Under the pieces are notes generated by a model. The model was given only the letters and a program-made list of their open reading frames with translations, did not search any database and was not told where the DNA came from. Positions 1 to 10,520 of a DNA stretch of 64,000 nucleotides are shown here, one piece after another. The DNA comes from Klebsiella sp. RHBSTW-00484 (lineage in GTDB: Bacteria; Pseudomonadota; Gammaproteobacteria; Enterobacterales; Enterobacteriaceae). The first letter of the stretch is position 1; every line of letters starts with the position of its first letter. Position numbers and translations under genes: made by a program. Location: the NCBI RefSeq assembly GCF_013705725.1, contig NZ_CP055481.1, forward strand, positions 2,666,001 to 2,730,000. Direction: 5' to 3'.

Positions 1-759
1 GCCGGTGCGGTGGACGTGGGGATTATCGGCGATGCGCCGCTGCTGTTCGCGCTGGCTAACGGTGCGCCGGTCAAAGCCATCGCCGTCGATAAAAGTAATC
101 CGGCGGGGACCGCTGTGCTGGTCTCTCCCGGCAGCCCGCTGAAAAGCGCGGCGGATTTAAAAGGCAAGCGTATCGCCACCGGTAAAGGGTCGATTGGTCA
201 TTTCGTGGCGCTGAAAGCGCTGGAGCAGTCGGGCATTTCAGCCAAAGAGGTGCAGTGGGTGTTTCTCGGGCCGGTGGACGCCAAAGTGGCGCTGCTTAAC
301 GGCTCGGTAGATGCCTGGGCGACCTGGGAGCCGTACACCACTCAGCTGGTCAAGACCGACGAGGGGCAGATTCTGGTGAGCGGCAAAGGGCTGCTGCCGG
401 GCAACACTTTCCTCGCCGCCACCGATGATGCGCTGAAAGATCCGCAAAAACGCGCGGCGCTACAAGATTATCTCAATCGCCTGGCCGGGGCCGAGCGCTG
501 GGCCTACGCCAACCTTGATAGCTACGGTAAAACGCTGGGGGAAATTATCCGCTTCCCGGCGGATATCGCCCGCGCGCAGTTTGCCAATCGTCAGTCGCAG
601 TGGCTGCGCCTGGATTCGCAAACGGTCGCCCAGCAGCAGTCTACGGCGGATTTCTACCTCGCTAACGGCCTGATCCGCGCAAAGCTCGACGTCACGCCGA
701 CATTTGATAACGGTTTTAGCGTGCCTGCCGCGCAGGCTCATGCGGAGGTCGCGCCATGA
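1..759 (+). CDS. ABC transporter substrate-binding protein, sulfonate/NMT1 type (5' truncated)
   Basis: The reading frame is open from base 1, so the N-terminus lies outside the window and about 252 residues remain. The visible part has the SsuA/TauA/NMT1 fold pattern: an alternating-domain segment with VDVGIIGDAPLLFAL, a K-rich GKRIATGKGS loop and the AWATWEPYT motif typical of aliphatic sulfonate, taurine or nitrate binding proteins. It would capture its substrate in the periplasm for the permease and ATPase at 1774-3551. Its stop codon overlaps the next start (ATGA), so it is translationally coupled to a second binding protein. Family membership is secure by pattern; the ligand is not shown. 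Confidence 0.85.
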   Translation, partial: AGAVDVGIIGDAPLLFALANGAPVKAIAVDKSNPAGTAVLVSPGSPLKSAADLKGKRIATGKGSIGHFVALKALEQSGISAKEVQWVFLGPVDAKVALLNGSVDAWATWEPYTTQLVKTDEGQILVSGKGLLPGNTFLAATDDALKDPQKRAALQDYLNRLAGAERWAYANLDSYGKTLGEIIRFPADIARAQFANRQSQWLRLDSQTVAQQQSTADFYLANGLIRAKLDVTPTFDNGFSVPAAQAHAEVAP

Positions 760-1793
760 TGCATTCCGGTTTTTCCCGCCGTCGCTTCTTACAATTAACC
801 GGCGGCGTGGCGCTGGCGGGGGCATCCCTGCCGTTATGGGCTCACGATATGGCGGCGATGGCGAGCAGCGACGAGCATCCGGCGCTGCGCCTGGCACAGC
901 CGTACAAAATCAAACTGGCGATAAACAAAAGCGCGGTGTGCCTTGCCCCGGTTGCCGTCGCGGAGCAGCAGAAGATTTTCAGTAAATACAATCTCGACGT
1001 TGAGTTTGTTAACTTCGGCAACTCAACGGACGTGCTGCTGGAGGCGATTGCCACCGGCAAGGCCGATGCCGGGGTTGGCATGGCGCTGCGCTGGCTGAAG
1101 GCGCTGGAACAGGGCTTCGACGTCAAGTTGACCGCCGGAACCCACGGCGGCTGTCTGAACCTGCTGACGGCGAAAAACTCGCCGTTTGGCGGCCTGGAGA
1201 GCTTAAAAGGGCAAACTATCGGCGTTACCGACATGGCCGGGCCGGACAAAAACTTCTTCGCCATTTTACTCAAGCGCCACGGCATCGACCCAATAAGCGA
1301 CGTGCAGTGGAAAGTCTATCCCGCCGATCTGCTCAGCGTCGCGCTGGATAAACGCGAAATCGCTGCCATTAGCGGCAGCGAACCGTTTAGCTATCGCCTG
1401 CTGGAAACCGGTAAATATCAGCTTATCGCCAGCAATATGACCGGCGATTACGCCAATCTGAGCTGCTGCGTGCTGGGCGTCAGCGGTACCCTGGCGCGAG
1501 ATCACAAACCCGCCGCCGCCGCGCTCACTCAGGCGATTCTTGAAGCGCACAGCTACGCCGCTGAACACCCGGAAAGCGTGGCGCAATCCTTCCTGGCCCA
1601 TGCGCTCAATACCAATGAAGCGGAGGTTAGCGGGATCCTTCACGGGCAGGGGCACGGTCATCATGCGGTGGGCGAGGCGTTTGTCAAAGAGCTGACGCAG
1701 TATGCGGTGGATCTTCAGCGGGTGCAGGTGATCAAACCGGGGACCGATCCTCATCAGTTTGCGGAGAGTATTTATGTCAACGTTTTCGCCTGA
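756..1793 (+). CDS. second ABC substrate-binding protein with Tat signal, NMT1/SsuA-like
   Basis: The 345-residue product begins with a twin-arginine signal (SRRRFLQLTGG, residues about 8-18) followed by a hydrophobic stretch and an Ala-His cleavage region, so it is probably exported folded by Tat. The body resembles the NMT1/SsuA binding-protein family. A His-rich GHGHHAV patch lies near the C-terminus and could be a metal-sensitive or loop region. Its ATG overlaps the stop of the upstream binding protein, and its own end overlaps the permease start, so the four genes form one tight operon. Two different binding proteins feeding one permease/ATPase pair would widen substrate range; that is inference. 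Confidence 0.83.
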   Translation: MMHSGFSRRRFLQLTGGVALAGASLPLWAHDMAAMASSDEHPALRLAQPYKIKLAINKSAVCLAPVAVAEQQKIFSKYNLDVEFVNFGNSTDVLLEAIATGKADAGVGMALRWLKALEQGFDVKLTAGTHGGCLNLLTAKNSPFGGLESLKGQTIGVTDMAGPDKNFFAILLKRHGIDPISDVQWKVYPADLLSVALDKREIAAISGSEPFSYRLLETGKYQLIASNMTGDYANLSCCVLGVSGTLARDHKPAAAALTQAILEAHSYAAEHPESVAQSFLAHALNTNEAEVSGILHGQGHGHHAVGEAFVKELTQYAVDLQRVQVIKPGTDPHQFAESIYVNVFA

Positions 1794-2769
1794 ACGGGTT
1801 CTGTCGCGCCCGACCCGCGGCAGGCCGCTGTGGAATGAAGGCCTGCTGGCTGGCGTATTGTGGCTGCTGGGCGGCTTTTTTACTCTCGCCTGGCCGGATG
1901 TCGGGCGGCGCTGGCCGTTTAGCGAAGGTTGGGCGCTGGCTCAGTTCAGCGTCGGCGGGGGACTACTGCTGCTGGCGCTGAGCTACCGCTACTGGCGGCA
2001 GCGGGGCGCGCGGTTGCAACATGCCGGGAAATGGCTGGCGCTGCTGCCGGTGCTGTTTGCTATATGGGAAGGGCTGACGGCGAAGACGGCGTTTCTGCCG
2101 GTACCGTTTTTCGCGCCGCCGCAGGCGCTGATTGAAGTGCTGCACGATGACTGGCCGCGCCTGATCGATAGCCTTCTGCATTCGCTGGGGCTGCTCGGGC
2201 TTGGCGTGCTGCTTGGCACCAGTTGCGGTTTTATCAGCGGTCTGGCGATCGGCTGGTCTCAGCGTATCGGCTACTGGGTACATCCGGTTTTGCGCCTGCT
2301 GGGGCCGGTGCCGTCCACCGCGCTGTTGCCGCTGTGCCTGTTTATCTTCCCTTCAAGCTTCGGCGCCAGCGTTTTTCTGATTGCGCTCAGCACCTGGTTC
2401 CCGGTGACCGTGCTGACCTGGTCCGGGGTGATCGGCATCGATAGGGCATGGTATGACGTGGCGCGGACCCTGGGGGCCAGCCAGCGCTTTCTGATTTTGC
2501 GGGTGGCGATTCCGGCGGCGCTACCGAACGTGTTTGTCGGCCTGTTTATGGGCCTCGGCGCGTCGTTTTCGGTGCTGATCGTCGCTGAAATGGTGGGGGT
2601 AAAATCCGGGATTGGCTTTTATCTGCAATGGGCGCAGGGCTGGGCGGCGTATCCTAATATGTACGCGGCGCTGCTGGTGATGGCGTTGTTATGTTCCGGC
2701 CTGATTAGCGGGCTGTTTATGGTCCGCGACAGGCTGCTGAGCTGGCAGCGGGGAGGGATGAAATGGTAA
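1774..2769 (+). CDS. ABC transporter permease, SsuC/TauC-like
   Basis: A 331-residue inner-membrane protein with about six to seven hydrophobic segments and the permease coupling loop (EAA region around DVARTLGASQRFLILRVAIPAALPN). It resembles SsuC/TauC permeases of the BPD_transp_1 family. An in-frame TTG at 1759 would add five residues, but the ATG at 1774 follows a GGAGAG ribosome site with normal spacing and is preferred. It overlaps the binding-protein gene upstream and the ATPase gene downstream. The N-terminal region has two extra hydrophobic segments compared with a minimal SsuC. Confidence 0.87.
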   Translation: MSTFSPERVLSRPTRGRPLWNEGLLAGVLWLLGGFFTLAWPDVGRRWPFSEGWALAQFSVGGGLLLLALSYRYWRQRGARLQHAGKWLALLPVLFAIWEGLTAKTAFLPVPFFAPPQALIEVLHDDWPRLIDSLLHSLGLLGLGVLLGTSCGFISGLAIGWSQRIGYWVHPVLRLLGPVPSTALLPLCLFIFPSSFGASVFLIALSTWFPVTVLTWSGVIGIDRAWYDVARTLGASQRFLILRVAIPAALPNVFVGLFMGLGASFSVLIVAEMVGVKSGIGFYLQWAQGWAAYPNMYAALLVMALLCSGLISGLFMVRDRLLSWQRGGMKW

Positions 2770-3551
2770 CCGCGACGCTAAATTCTCAGGCGATATCTAC
2801 CGGCGCAACGGTATCGATTAGCCATCTTCATCATGCTTTTACGCTTGGCAAACAGGCGGTTCCGGTGCTGGAGAATATCAGCCTGCAGCTGCGGCCCGGA
2901 GAGAGCGTCGCGCTGCTTGGGCCGTCAGGCTGCGGTAAATCGACTCTGCTTCGGCTGCTGGCGGGGCTGGAGGCGCAGCAGAGTGGGCAAATTCAGATTG
3001 ATGAGGCGGCAATGGACGGACCGGGGCCCGAGCGAATTCTGGTGTTTCAGGACCCGACGCTCTACCCGTGGCTGACGGTACGGCAAAACGTGCTGCTGGG
3101 GCCGCAGGCGCAGGGCAAGAAGGGGCTTGAGCCGAAGGCCGACGCGCTGATTTCACGGATGGGGCTTGAGGCGTTTAGCGAGGCCTGGCCGCGCCAGCTT
3201 TCCGGCGGGATGGCGCAGCGTGCGGCGCTGGCGCGCGCGTTGCTAAATGAACCGCGCCTGCTGCTGCTCGATGAGCCGCTGGGCAAACTCGATTCGCTCA
3301 CCCGCATCAGTATGCAGCGGGAGCTGATTGCACTGTGGCAGCAGCAGGGCTATACCAGCCTGCTGGTCACCCACGATATCGAAGAGGCGCTGCTGCTGTG
3401 TGAGCGGGTACTGGTGATGTCGCCGCGCCCGGGAAGAATTATCGCCGAGTTCGCGCTCCCGCTTGCGTTTCCTCGCCATCGCGATAATCCGCAGCTGTTG
3501 CAGTATCGGCAGGATATTTTACGTATTCTCGGGCAGGAAGAGGATTGGTAA
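2763..3551 (+). CDS. ABC transporter ATP-binding protein, SsuB/TauB-like
   Basis: A 262-residue cytoplasmic ATPase with Walker A GPSGCGKST (residues 53-61), ABC signature LSGGMAQR, Walker B LLLLDEP and an H-loop (LLVTHDIEEA). This is the usual set for nitrate/sulfonate/taurine importers. The start ATG overlaps the end of the permease by seven bases. The gene ends five bases before the target duplication of IS5, so IS5 has not broken it but may have removed or replaced the operon terminator. Confidence 0.9.
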   Translation: MVTATLNSQAISTGATVSISHLHHAFTLGKQAVPVLENISLQLRPGESVALLGPSGCGKSTLLRLLAGLEAQQSGQIQIDEAAMDGPGPERILVFQDPTLYPWLTVRQNVLLGPQAQGKKGLEPKADALISRMGLEAFSEAWPRQLSGGMAQRAALARALLNEPRLLLLDEPLGKLDSLTRISMQRELIALWQQQGYTSLLVTHDIEEALLLCERVLVMSPRPGRIIAEFALPLAFPRHRDNPQLLQYRQDILRILGQEEDW

Positions 3552-3559
3552 TTCCCTAA

Positions 3560-4754
<1,195 letters not shown>

Positions 4755-4767
4755 CTAATGCCGGGCT

Positions 4768-4906
4768 TATACCCTAAATAATTCGAGTTGCAGGACAAGG
4801 CACTCGTGCCTTGAACAGCGCTTGCGCTGGCCCCGAAGGGGCGAGGCCCAGGGATGGGCCGAGTTATTGCCAACGCACATGCAACTTGAAGTATGACGGG
4901 TATATA
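4768..4906 (+). repeat. about 139-bp palindromic intergenic repeat, copy 1
   Basis: The unit begins TATACCCTAAATAATTCGAG and ends with the near-complement CTTGAAGTATGACGGGTATA, giving a long imperfect hairpin. Its core contains nested short dyads such as AAGGCACTCGTGCCTT and GGCCCCGAAGGGGC. Near-identical or related units occur at 26237-26370, 47403-47540 and 53825-53955. It has no coding potential and looks like a non-autonomous, MITE-like enteric repeat. The DNA to its right (4907-4999) holds only the promoter region of the next gene. Confidence 0.88.
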
Positions 4907-4999
4907 TAGCCCGGTAGTCGACAGAGGCATGATATAACTTTACACCTGAAACTGGCAGTAATATCTTTCCGGCAAAACATCCAAAACAAGGAATGAGTT

Positions 5000-6145
5000 T
5001 TGAGAAAGATATCTGCAGCCATTATATGCCTGGCTTATCCTTCAGTATCTTATTTGCAGCCGCTATCTCAGGAAAAACCTGAACCGATAACATTCATTGC
5101 GCAAATAGATAAGATTGATATTGGTAAAACCGCTATCGGTAAAGATATGAAACTGCCGTTGGCCGATCGCTTCTATTTTAAAAGTAAGACGCCCTGTAAC
5201 CGGGATACGCTTTCAGCGCGTCCTCAATCATTCGGTTTAACCCTTAAGTTCGAGTATTTCGCTGATGGCAAAATTAAAGAAAAATCAACTTACCGCCAGG
5301 GTAAGGTCGTCGGCGAGAAAATTATCTATTTTCCTTCAGGGCAGGTTCGCTTAATTGCGCATAAAAATGACCGCGGTAATGACGATGGCGTTAGTGAGGA
5401 GTACAGCGAAGAAGGGAAGCTGTTATCGACCTCAACCTATAAAGATGGCAAACAGCTGGCAAAAAAAAGCTGGTATGAGAACGGTCAATTAAAACAGGAA
5501 GTACTCTTTGATAGTGAAGGCCGTAGAGATGGAGTGGCAAAAGAGTGGTTTGCCAATGGTCAGTTGAATACATTGGTCAGCTATAAGCATGATGTCAAAG
5601 ATGGCAACGCCGAAGAGTGGCGGGAAAATGGCCAGCCTAAGTCACTTTATCCCTATAAAGATGGCAAGCTTGACGGTGAATCTAAGTACTGGGATGAACG
5701 CGGTAAGTTACAGTTCACCACGACGTATAAAGCGGATAAAAAGAATGGACCCGATCGCCGCTGGAGCGTAAATACGGGGAAAATAATCGAAGAAGTTGAT
5801 TATGTCGATGATATTAAAAATGGCATGAAAAAAGAGTTTAACGATCGCACGGGGAAATTATTAAGCGCCGTACCTTATGTTGATGGCGATATGCATGGCA
5901 CTGAGGAAACCTACGACCAAGATGGCGTCAGCGTTATCCGTTGCTATCGTAAAAATGAGCAACTGGCGGCGTTGTACAAACCCACGGAAATTACCAATAA
6001 AGCCAATCAGGGAGATGCCGCCGCGCAGTATGAACTGGGAAAATACCACCTGACTTGTACCGACTCTGCCACTGGAATGGCATGGTTAGAAAAATCTGCT
6101 AAGCAGGGTAATTCTGCGGCGCAGCTGCTATTGACGAAATCATAA
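5000..6145 (+). CDS. exported YwqK/MORN-repeat protein with C-terminal Sel1-like motif
   Basis: The 381-residue product uses a TTG start preceded by an AAGGAA ribosome site. It has a hydrophobic N-terminal signal-like segment. Residues about 80-310 are a tandem array of roughly 22-residue MORN-variant units of the form W/Y-x-ENGQL-x(5)-YKDGK-DG, as in the YwqK family. The last 50 residues (AAQYELGKYHLTC...GMAWLEKSAKQGNSAAQ) match Sel1-like repeats. Such proteins are predicted as partners of secreted toxins in some bacteria, but no toxin is seen here. It is 14 bp from the next gene and probably co-transcribed. The pair is visibly AT-richer than its neighbours, which suggests horizontal origin. 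Function is unknown. Confidence 0.75.
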   Translation: MRKISAAIICLAYPSVSYLQPLSQEKPEPITFIAQIDKIDIGKTAIGKDMKLPLADRFYFKSKTPCNRDTLSARPQSFGLTLKFEYFADGKIKEKSTYRQGKVVGEKIIYFPSGQVRLIAHKNDRGNDDGVSEEYSEEGKLLSTSTYKDGKQLAKKSWYENGQLKQEVLFDSEGRRDGVAKEWFANGQLNTLVSYKHDVKDGNAEEWRENGQPKSLYPYKDGKLDGESKYWDERGKLQFTTTYKADKKNGPDRRWSVNTGKIIEEVDYVDDIKNGMKKEFNDRTGKLLSAVPYVDGDMHGTEETYDQDGVSVIRCYRKNEQLAALYKPTEITNKANQGDAAAQYELGKYHLTCTDSATGMAWLEKSAKQGNSAAQLLLTKS

Positions 6146-6159
6146 AAGGAATTATTTAA

Positions 6160-7893
6160 ATGAAAACTAAATTATCTCAACTGTCGCTGTTAACTCTGGC
6201 TACGCTGTTTTCGACCCCTCTCATGGCGCAAAGTCAGCAACAGCCGGATGTTTATTCCGTTGTTGAACGCAAGCTCGAAAAGGCGGTGCCGCTGGCCGAA
6301 TATAGCAAGTTTTCTGCACAAGGCCCGTGGTTTGAACTACAAAGGGAAATGTTTATGTACGGCTCCATGGAGAGGGCCGATGCATTATTGAAGAAGCTGG
6401 ATTCGCAATCGAAAGAGGCAAAGTTCGCGCTGAGTTTCTCCGCCAGCTGGCTTGCTGAAAATGACTCACCGGAAGCCGCGCTGGAATTTTTATCCAGAAT
6501 AGGTCTGAAACAACCTGGCTCAATGACTTCATATGAGAGCTACATCAATACATGGGTGAAGAACAAGCGGCCAGAAAAAGCGCTGGCGCTGCTAAACAAG
6601 TCTGATGCTACAATTAAAGACTACTATTTCCCCGTTGTTTTAACTGCTTATCAATCTGACCCCGATCAGGCTGCCGCGCTGTATGAAAAAAACTATGGCG
6701 CCGAAGTCGTGTCACCTCCCATGCAGCTCAAAATGCTGGTGATTGTTGCTAAAGGTTATCAGGCGAAAAATGATATCCCCAACGCGACGCTTTATGCCGA
6801 TAAAGCGTTAGCAATGCTGGATGCGATTATTGCGGAAGGGGAAAATTCCGGCGTAGCCTACTTTGAGCAATATATCGATTTGCTTAACCTGTATGCCTTT
6901 GCGGGTAACAAAGATAAAGCCATTGCGCTGTCAGAACGCTTAACGAAGGCGACGGGGGATAACGGCAGCTATTATGAACAGTCACTGCCGGGACTGTTGG
7001 CTTTTTACAAAGACAATGGCCTGACGTTGCTTTATTCAGTCGCGCTATCGGAAAGAATTGCCCAGAACGATAAAGCGTTTGCTTTCGAGCCAAAACCGCA
7101 GGATGAACTGAATCTGATTAGGCTGCTGTTTAATCTTGGTGAAAAAGAACTGTTTGAACAGCGCGTGGACAAACTGATGACCGCGCCGGAATATGCCTGC
7201 TACGACAATAATTATTGCAACGAAAATAAAATGCAGGCGTTGCAGTATCTTTATGAGCGTAAACAAGATGCGCTGGCGGATAAATACTTAAATACGCTTA
7301 TCGCTGAATCACAGGGGCAGAGTTTTGACCAATGGGAGAGCGCGACAAAGCAGATCGCTAAAAGCCTGATGGAGATGGGACGCTTCACTGAAGGACAAAA
7401 GCTTGCCGCGAACGCAGAAGCTATTTATCTCGCTGAAGCGAAAAATAATCCGGGCAGAAGAATGGCGCGGCCCTATCAAACGCTTGCTGAATTTTACAGC
7501 TATGCCAACGACACCGTTAATGCCCGGCGGGTTCTGCATGAGCATGTTCCGGATTTTGAATCCTATACCATGATCGATTTTTATATGCGGGCGAAAGAGT
7601 GGGATAAAGCGCGCGAGCTAATGGTGCAGGAAGACAGAATTGATAGTTTAAACCTGACGCTGTTGCAAAATCTCTGCGTCACCAGCACGCCAGAATGTAT
7701 CCAGCATCTCACTTTTACGCTGAATAAGCTGACTACTCAGGTCCCTATAACCTTTAAAGATGCTTCAGGGAACGAGCAGCTGTATCAGGTGGGTAAGATT
7801 TTCCATTCACTGGACATCAAGCCGACGGCTGAACAGCAGCAGCTTATTCAGACGCTGTATGACAACGCCGGGGCGATTAAGAAAAACCGTTAA
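6160..7893 (+). CDS. periplasmic TPR-like protein of unknown function
   Basis: The 577-residue product has a clear Sec signal peptide (MKTKLSQLSLLTLATLFS...LMAQ, cleavage near residue 23) and an otherwise alpha-helical, repeat-rich body. Helical-hairpin pairs such as NDIPNATLYADKALAMLD and AGNKDKAIALSERL resemble TPR units. A paired-Cys segment (CYDNNYCNENK) sits mid-protein, with two more Cys near LCVTSTPECI, possible periplasmic disulfides. It lies 14 bp after the MORN protein with an AAGGAATT ribosome site, so the two probably work together. I do not recognise a named family. Confidence 0.75.
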   Translation: MKTKLSQLSLLTLATLFSTPLMAQSQQQPDVYSVVERKLEKAVPLAEYSKFSAQGPWFELQREMFMYGSMERADALLKKLDSQSKEAKFALSFSASWLAENDSPEAALEFLSRIGLKQPGSMTSYESYINTWVKNKRPEKALALLNKSDATIKDYYFPVVLTAYQSDPDQAAALYEKNYGAEVVSPPMQLKMLVIVAKGYQAKNDIPNATLYADKALAMLDAIIAEGENSGVAYFEQYIDLLNLYAFAGNKDKAIALSERLTKATGDNGSYYEQSLPGLLAFYKDNGLTLLYSVALSERIAQNDKAFAFEPKPQDELNLIRLLFNLGEKELFEQRVDKLMTAPEYACYDNNYCNENKMQALQYLYERKQDALADKYLNTLIAESQGQSFDQWESATKQIAKSLMEMGRFTEGQKLAANAEAIYLAEAKNNPGRRMARPYQTLAEFYSYANDTVNARRVLHEHVPDFESYTMIDFYMRAKEWDKARELMVQEDRIDSLNLTLLQNLCVTSTPECIQHLTFTLNKLTTQVPITFKDASGNEQLYQVGKIFHSLDIKPTAEQQQLIQTLYDNAGAIKKNR

Positions 7894-7900
7894 CCCTGTT

Positions 7901-7932
7901 TTCCCCGGTAGCCTAATTGGACTACCGGGGAA
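7901..7932. other. hairpin between convergent genes
   Basis: A perfect 11-bp dyad (TTCCCCGGTAG ... CTACCGGGGAA) lies between the TPR gene and the TonB receptor, which converge here. There is no clear U-tract on either side, so it is a possible but not canonical bidirectional terminator. Confidence 0.5.
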
Positions 7933-7942
7933 CGCTATCAAC

Positions 7943-10096
7943 TTAAAAATCCATTTTCACCGTAAACTGCACTTCGCGCGGGTCACCAATTTGGTTGCCG
8001 AGATTATTGGTGCCGATAGATGACGTGTAATAGGTCTTATCGAACAGGTTCTTCACGTTAACCTGCAGAGTGACCGGATATTGCAGCTTCATTTTATAGG
8101 CCGCGAACACATCCGCTACCGCATAGCCCTGCAGATAATAATCCGCGCCGTTGGTGCCGGAACGCTTGCTGACCGCCCGACCGCCACCGCCGACCGTCAG
8201 GGTATTGCTGTCGTAGACGTTATGAATGTCATAGCTCAGGAACAGCGAACCGGTGTGCTTCGGCACGTTCGGCAGCGGTTTGCCCTGGTAATCCGGGTCA
8301 TCGGTAACTTTCGCGTCGGTATAACCGTAGCTGGCGATGACGCTAAGGTTATCGGTCAACGACCCGGCCACATCCACTTCCACGCCGCGCGAGCGGACTT
8401 TACCGGCGGTTTTCGCAATGGTTTCATCGCCCACCGCTTCGGTATAGAGGACGTTGCGCTTATCAATATCGAACAGCGCGATATTGGCAGTAACGCCGCT
8501 GAACAGCTCAAACTTCGCACCTAATTCGTAGGAAGTGGACTCTTCCGGCGGCAGGTTACCGATATAGCTGGCGATAGAGGACTGTGGCATAAACGACTGC
8601 GCCACGTTACCGAACAGCGAGATTGTCGGCGTCAGCTTATACACCAGGCCAACTTTCGGCGTCCATTTCTGGTCGCTGCTGTCGGTGTTGACGTTAAACG
8701 GACGGCCTTTACCCGCGTACTGGGTGTAATACTGATAGCGCACCCCGGCGACGGCTATCCACTTATCGGTCAGATAGAGCGCATCCTGAACGTAGCCCGC
8801 GTAGCTCTCCTGCTGAATACGCTGGTCGCTATCGGATGCCGAAACGCTGGAGCACTTGTCAACCGTGCCGTAGACCGGGTTATAGATATTGAATCCTTTC
8901 ACGTTCTTACAGCGGATCATATCGGTACGCAGCAGATCGTAATTCTCGTACGCCAGGCCGGTGAGGATCTCGTTATAGAAACCGCCTATCACCACGTTAC
9001 CCTGCAAATCCGCCCGCGTGGAGTGCATTTTCTGCGTTGAACCGTGGGTGGCGTCGACGCGGCGGGTCAGGTCTCCGGTCACTGAATCGTAGGCCATCAC
9101 GCGGGCCTGATTATCGTTGTAGTGATCCTGGCTGTAGCTGTAGTCAAAGCGCGCGGTCCAGGCGTCATTAAGACGATATTCCGCATTCAGCTGCGCGAGA
9201 TCGGAATAACCGTCGGTGATGTTAAACGGTTCATCAAAACGCGTTTTGCGATCGACGTTAACCGCATGACCGGTGTTCAGATCGAAGATAGTGCCGCGAT
9301 CGAACGGGGTGCTGTAGTTACGGTGTGAATACGAAACGTTTACCGTCGCCTGTTCGCCGAACCAGGTCAGGGAAGGGTTGATAAAGCTGCTCTTCTCTTT
9401 GCCAAAATTGCGCCAGTAATCTTCATTCTGATATTCGCCAATCACCCGGTACGCCAGCTGCGTCCCTTCAATGGGGCCAGTTACGTCAAACTGACCGGTG
9501 CCGCCGCCAAAGCTGGTGGAAGTGGCGGAAACGGAGCCGCCGAAGGTGCGCTCCGGGCGTTTGGTGACGACGTTTATCAAGCCGCCGGGGTCGAGAATAC
9601 CGTATAGCGTTGAGGCCGGGCCTTTCAGCACTTCGACCCGCTCGGTGGCGGCGGTAAAGCTGCGCGGCAGCACGGTGCGCAGTCCGTTAGTCATGATTGA
9701 ACCATCGCGGTTAGAACCGAAACCGCGGCGGCTAAAGGCGTCCTGGGTGCCGCCTAACGTATTGGTTTGTACGACGTTAGCGACGTTATACAACGCCTCA
9801 TCAAGATTGGTGACGTGCTGATCTTCCAGCACTTTATCGCTCACGGTATTGACCACCTGCGGAATATCCAGCATCGGCATCGAGGTCAGCGTGGCGGTTG
9901 AGGTACTGACCGGCTGATAGCCGCTAGTGGCGTTCTGCTGTGCGTCGTCAGCTACCACCGTAATCGTCTCGTCGGCGGTTTTCTTTGTTTTATCGGCGCT
10001 ATTTTCTGCCGCCAATAATCCCGGTGAGGTCAAAAAAATCAGTGAAAAAAGCGCACGCCCTTTTAATGCCGAAAAAGGGACATTTAATGGAATCAT
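7943..10096 (-). CDS. TonB-dependent siderophore receptor
   Basis: A 717-residue outer-membrane receptor. It has a signal peptide (ending near LLAAENS), a TonB-box-like DETITVVA region, and a plug domain (residues about 60-190) with the conserved VEVLKGPASTLYG and DPGGLINVVTKRP motifs of ferric-siderophore receptors. A 22-strand barrel follows, ending in an aromatic C-terminal Phe (TVKMDF). Size and motifs fit the FhuE/FoxA/FcuA-type hydroxamate receptor group, but the ligand is not settled. It is divergent from the FecBCDE-like operon at 10521, with Fur-like boxes between them, so the two probably form one iron-siderophore uptake system. Confidence 0.9.
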   Translation of the reverse strand: MIPLNVPFSALKGRALFSLIFLTSPGLLAAENSADKTKKTADETITVVADDAQQNATSGYQPVSTSTATLTSMPMLDIPQVVNTVSDKVLEDQHVTNLDEALYNVANVVQTNTLGGTQDAFSRRGFGSNRDGSIMTNGLRTVLPRSFTAATERVEVLKGPASTLYGILDPGGLINVVTKRPERTFGGSVSATSTSFGGGTGQFDVTGPIEGTQLAYRVIGEYQNEDYWRNFGKEKSSFINPSLTWFGEQATVNVSYSHRNYSTPFDRGTIFDLNTGHAVNVDRKTRFDEPFNITDGYSDLAQLNAEYRLNDAWTARFDYSYSQDHYNDNQARVMAYDSVTGDLTRRVDATHGSTQKMHSTRADLQGNVVIGGFYNEILTGLAYENYDLLRTDMIRCKNVKGFNIYNPVYGTVDKCSSVSASDSDQRIQQESYAGYVQDALYLTDKWIAVAGVRYQYYTQYAGKGRPFNVNTDSSDQKWTPKVGLVYKLTPTISLFGNVAQSFMPQSSIASYIGNLPPEESTSYELGAKFELFSGVTANIALFDIDKRNVLYTEAVGDETIAKTAGKVRSRGVEVDVAGSLTDNLSVIASYGYTDAKVTDDPDYQGKPLPNVPKHTGSLFLSYDIHNVYDSNTLTVGGGGRAVSKRSGTNGADYYLQGYAVADVFAAYKMKLQYPVTLQVNVKNLFDKTYYTSSIGTNNLGNQIGDPREVQFTVKMDF

Positions 10097-10206
10097 TTTC
10101 TGTTTCTCGTGAACGAACCTCGCCTTTGCGGAGAGGTAAAGCCAATAAAATCATTGCCCTGAAAAATAAATCTATCTGTATTCGCTTTTGAAATGCGTTC
10201 AGATAT

Positions 10207-10225
10207 GTAATTGAGAATCATTCAA
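10207..10225. promoter_or_regulatory. Fur-box candidate upstream of the TonB receptor
   Basis: The 19-mer GTAATTGAGAATCATTCAA matches the Fur consensus at about 12 of 19 positions and has an intact TGAGAATCATT core. It lies about 110 bp upstream of the receptor start in the 424-bp divergent region, so iron-repressed expression is likely. No gene was seen in 10097-10520. Confidence 0.6.
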
Positions 10226-10445
10226 TCACGAAGGAATGTAGTAGTAAATGTTATGTAAGATAAAAAATCGTCAGCAGCAATAATCAATATTTTAGCGCTG
10301 AATTGAGAAAGCGATTTTGGATTAATTATTTGTTTTTATTGACTATTAAATCTATTTGTTAGCGTGTGGTTTTTGGTAGTAACCTGGCGTTTCTTCCGTA
10401 ACGATGGGGTATTGACTACTACATTCATCCCCCGCATGATCAAAA

Positions 10446-10464
10446 GAGAATGAGATTTATTTTT
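10446..10464. promoter_or_regulatory. second Fur-like box upstream of the siderophore ABC operon
   Basis: The 19-mer GAGAATGAGATTTATTTTT matches the Fur consensus at about 13 of 19 positions. It lies 57 bp before the ATPase start at 10521. It is less symmetrical than the 10207 site and might reflect AT-rich sequence only. Confidence 0.4.
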
Positions 10465-10520
10465 GTTTGAGTGCGGAACGTGCGGGTTAGCGCCACGCCG
10501 TTGCGGCGCAGGAGTGAGTT

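Noticed and set aside
7901..7932. Classical bidirectional terminator between convergent genes
   Set aside because: The hairpin is perfect but neither side has the T-tract, so it was reported only as a hairpin.
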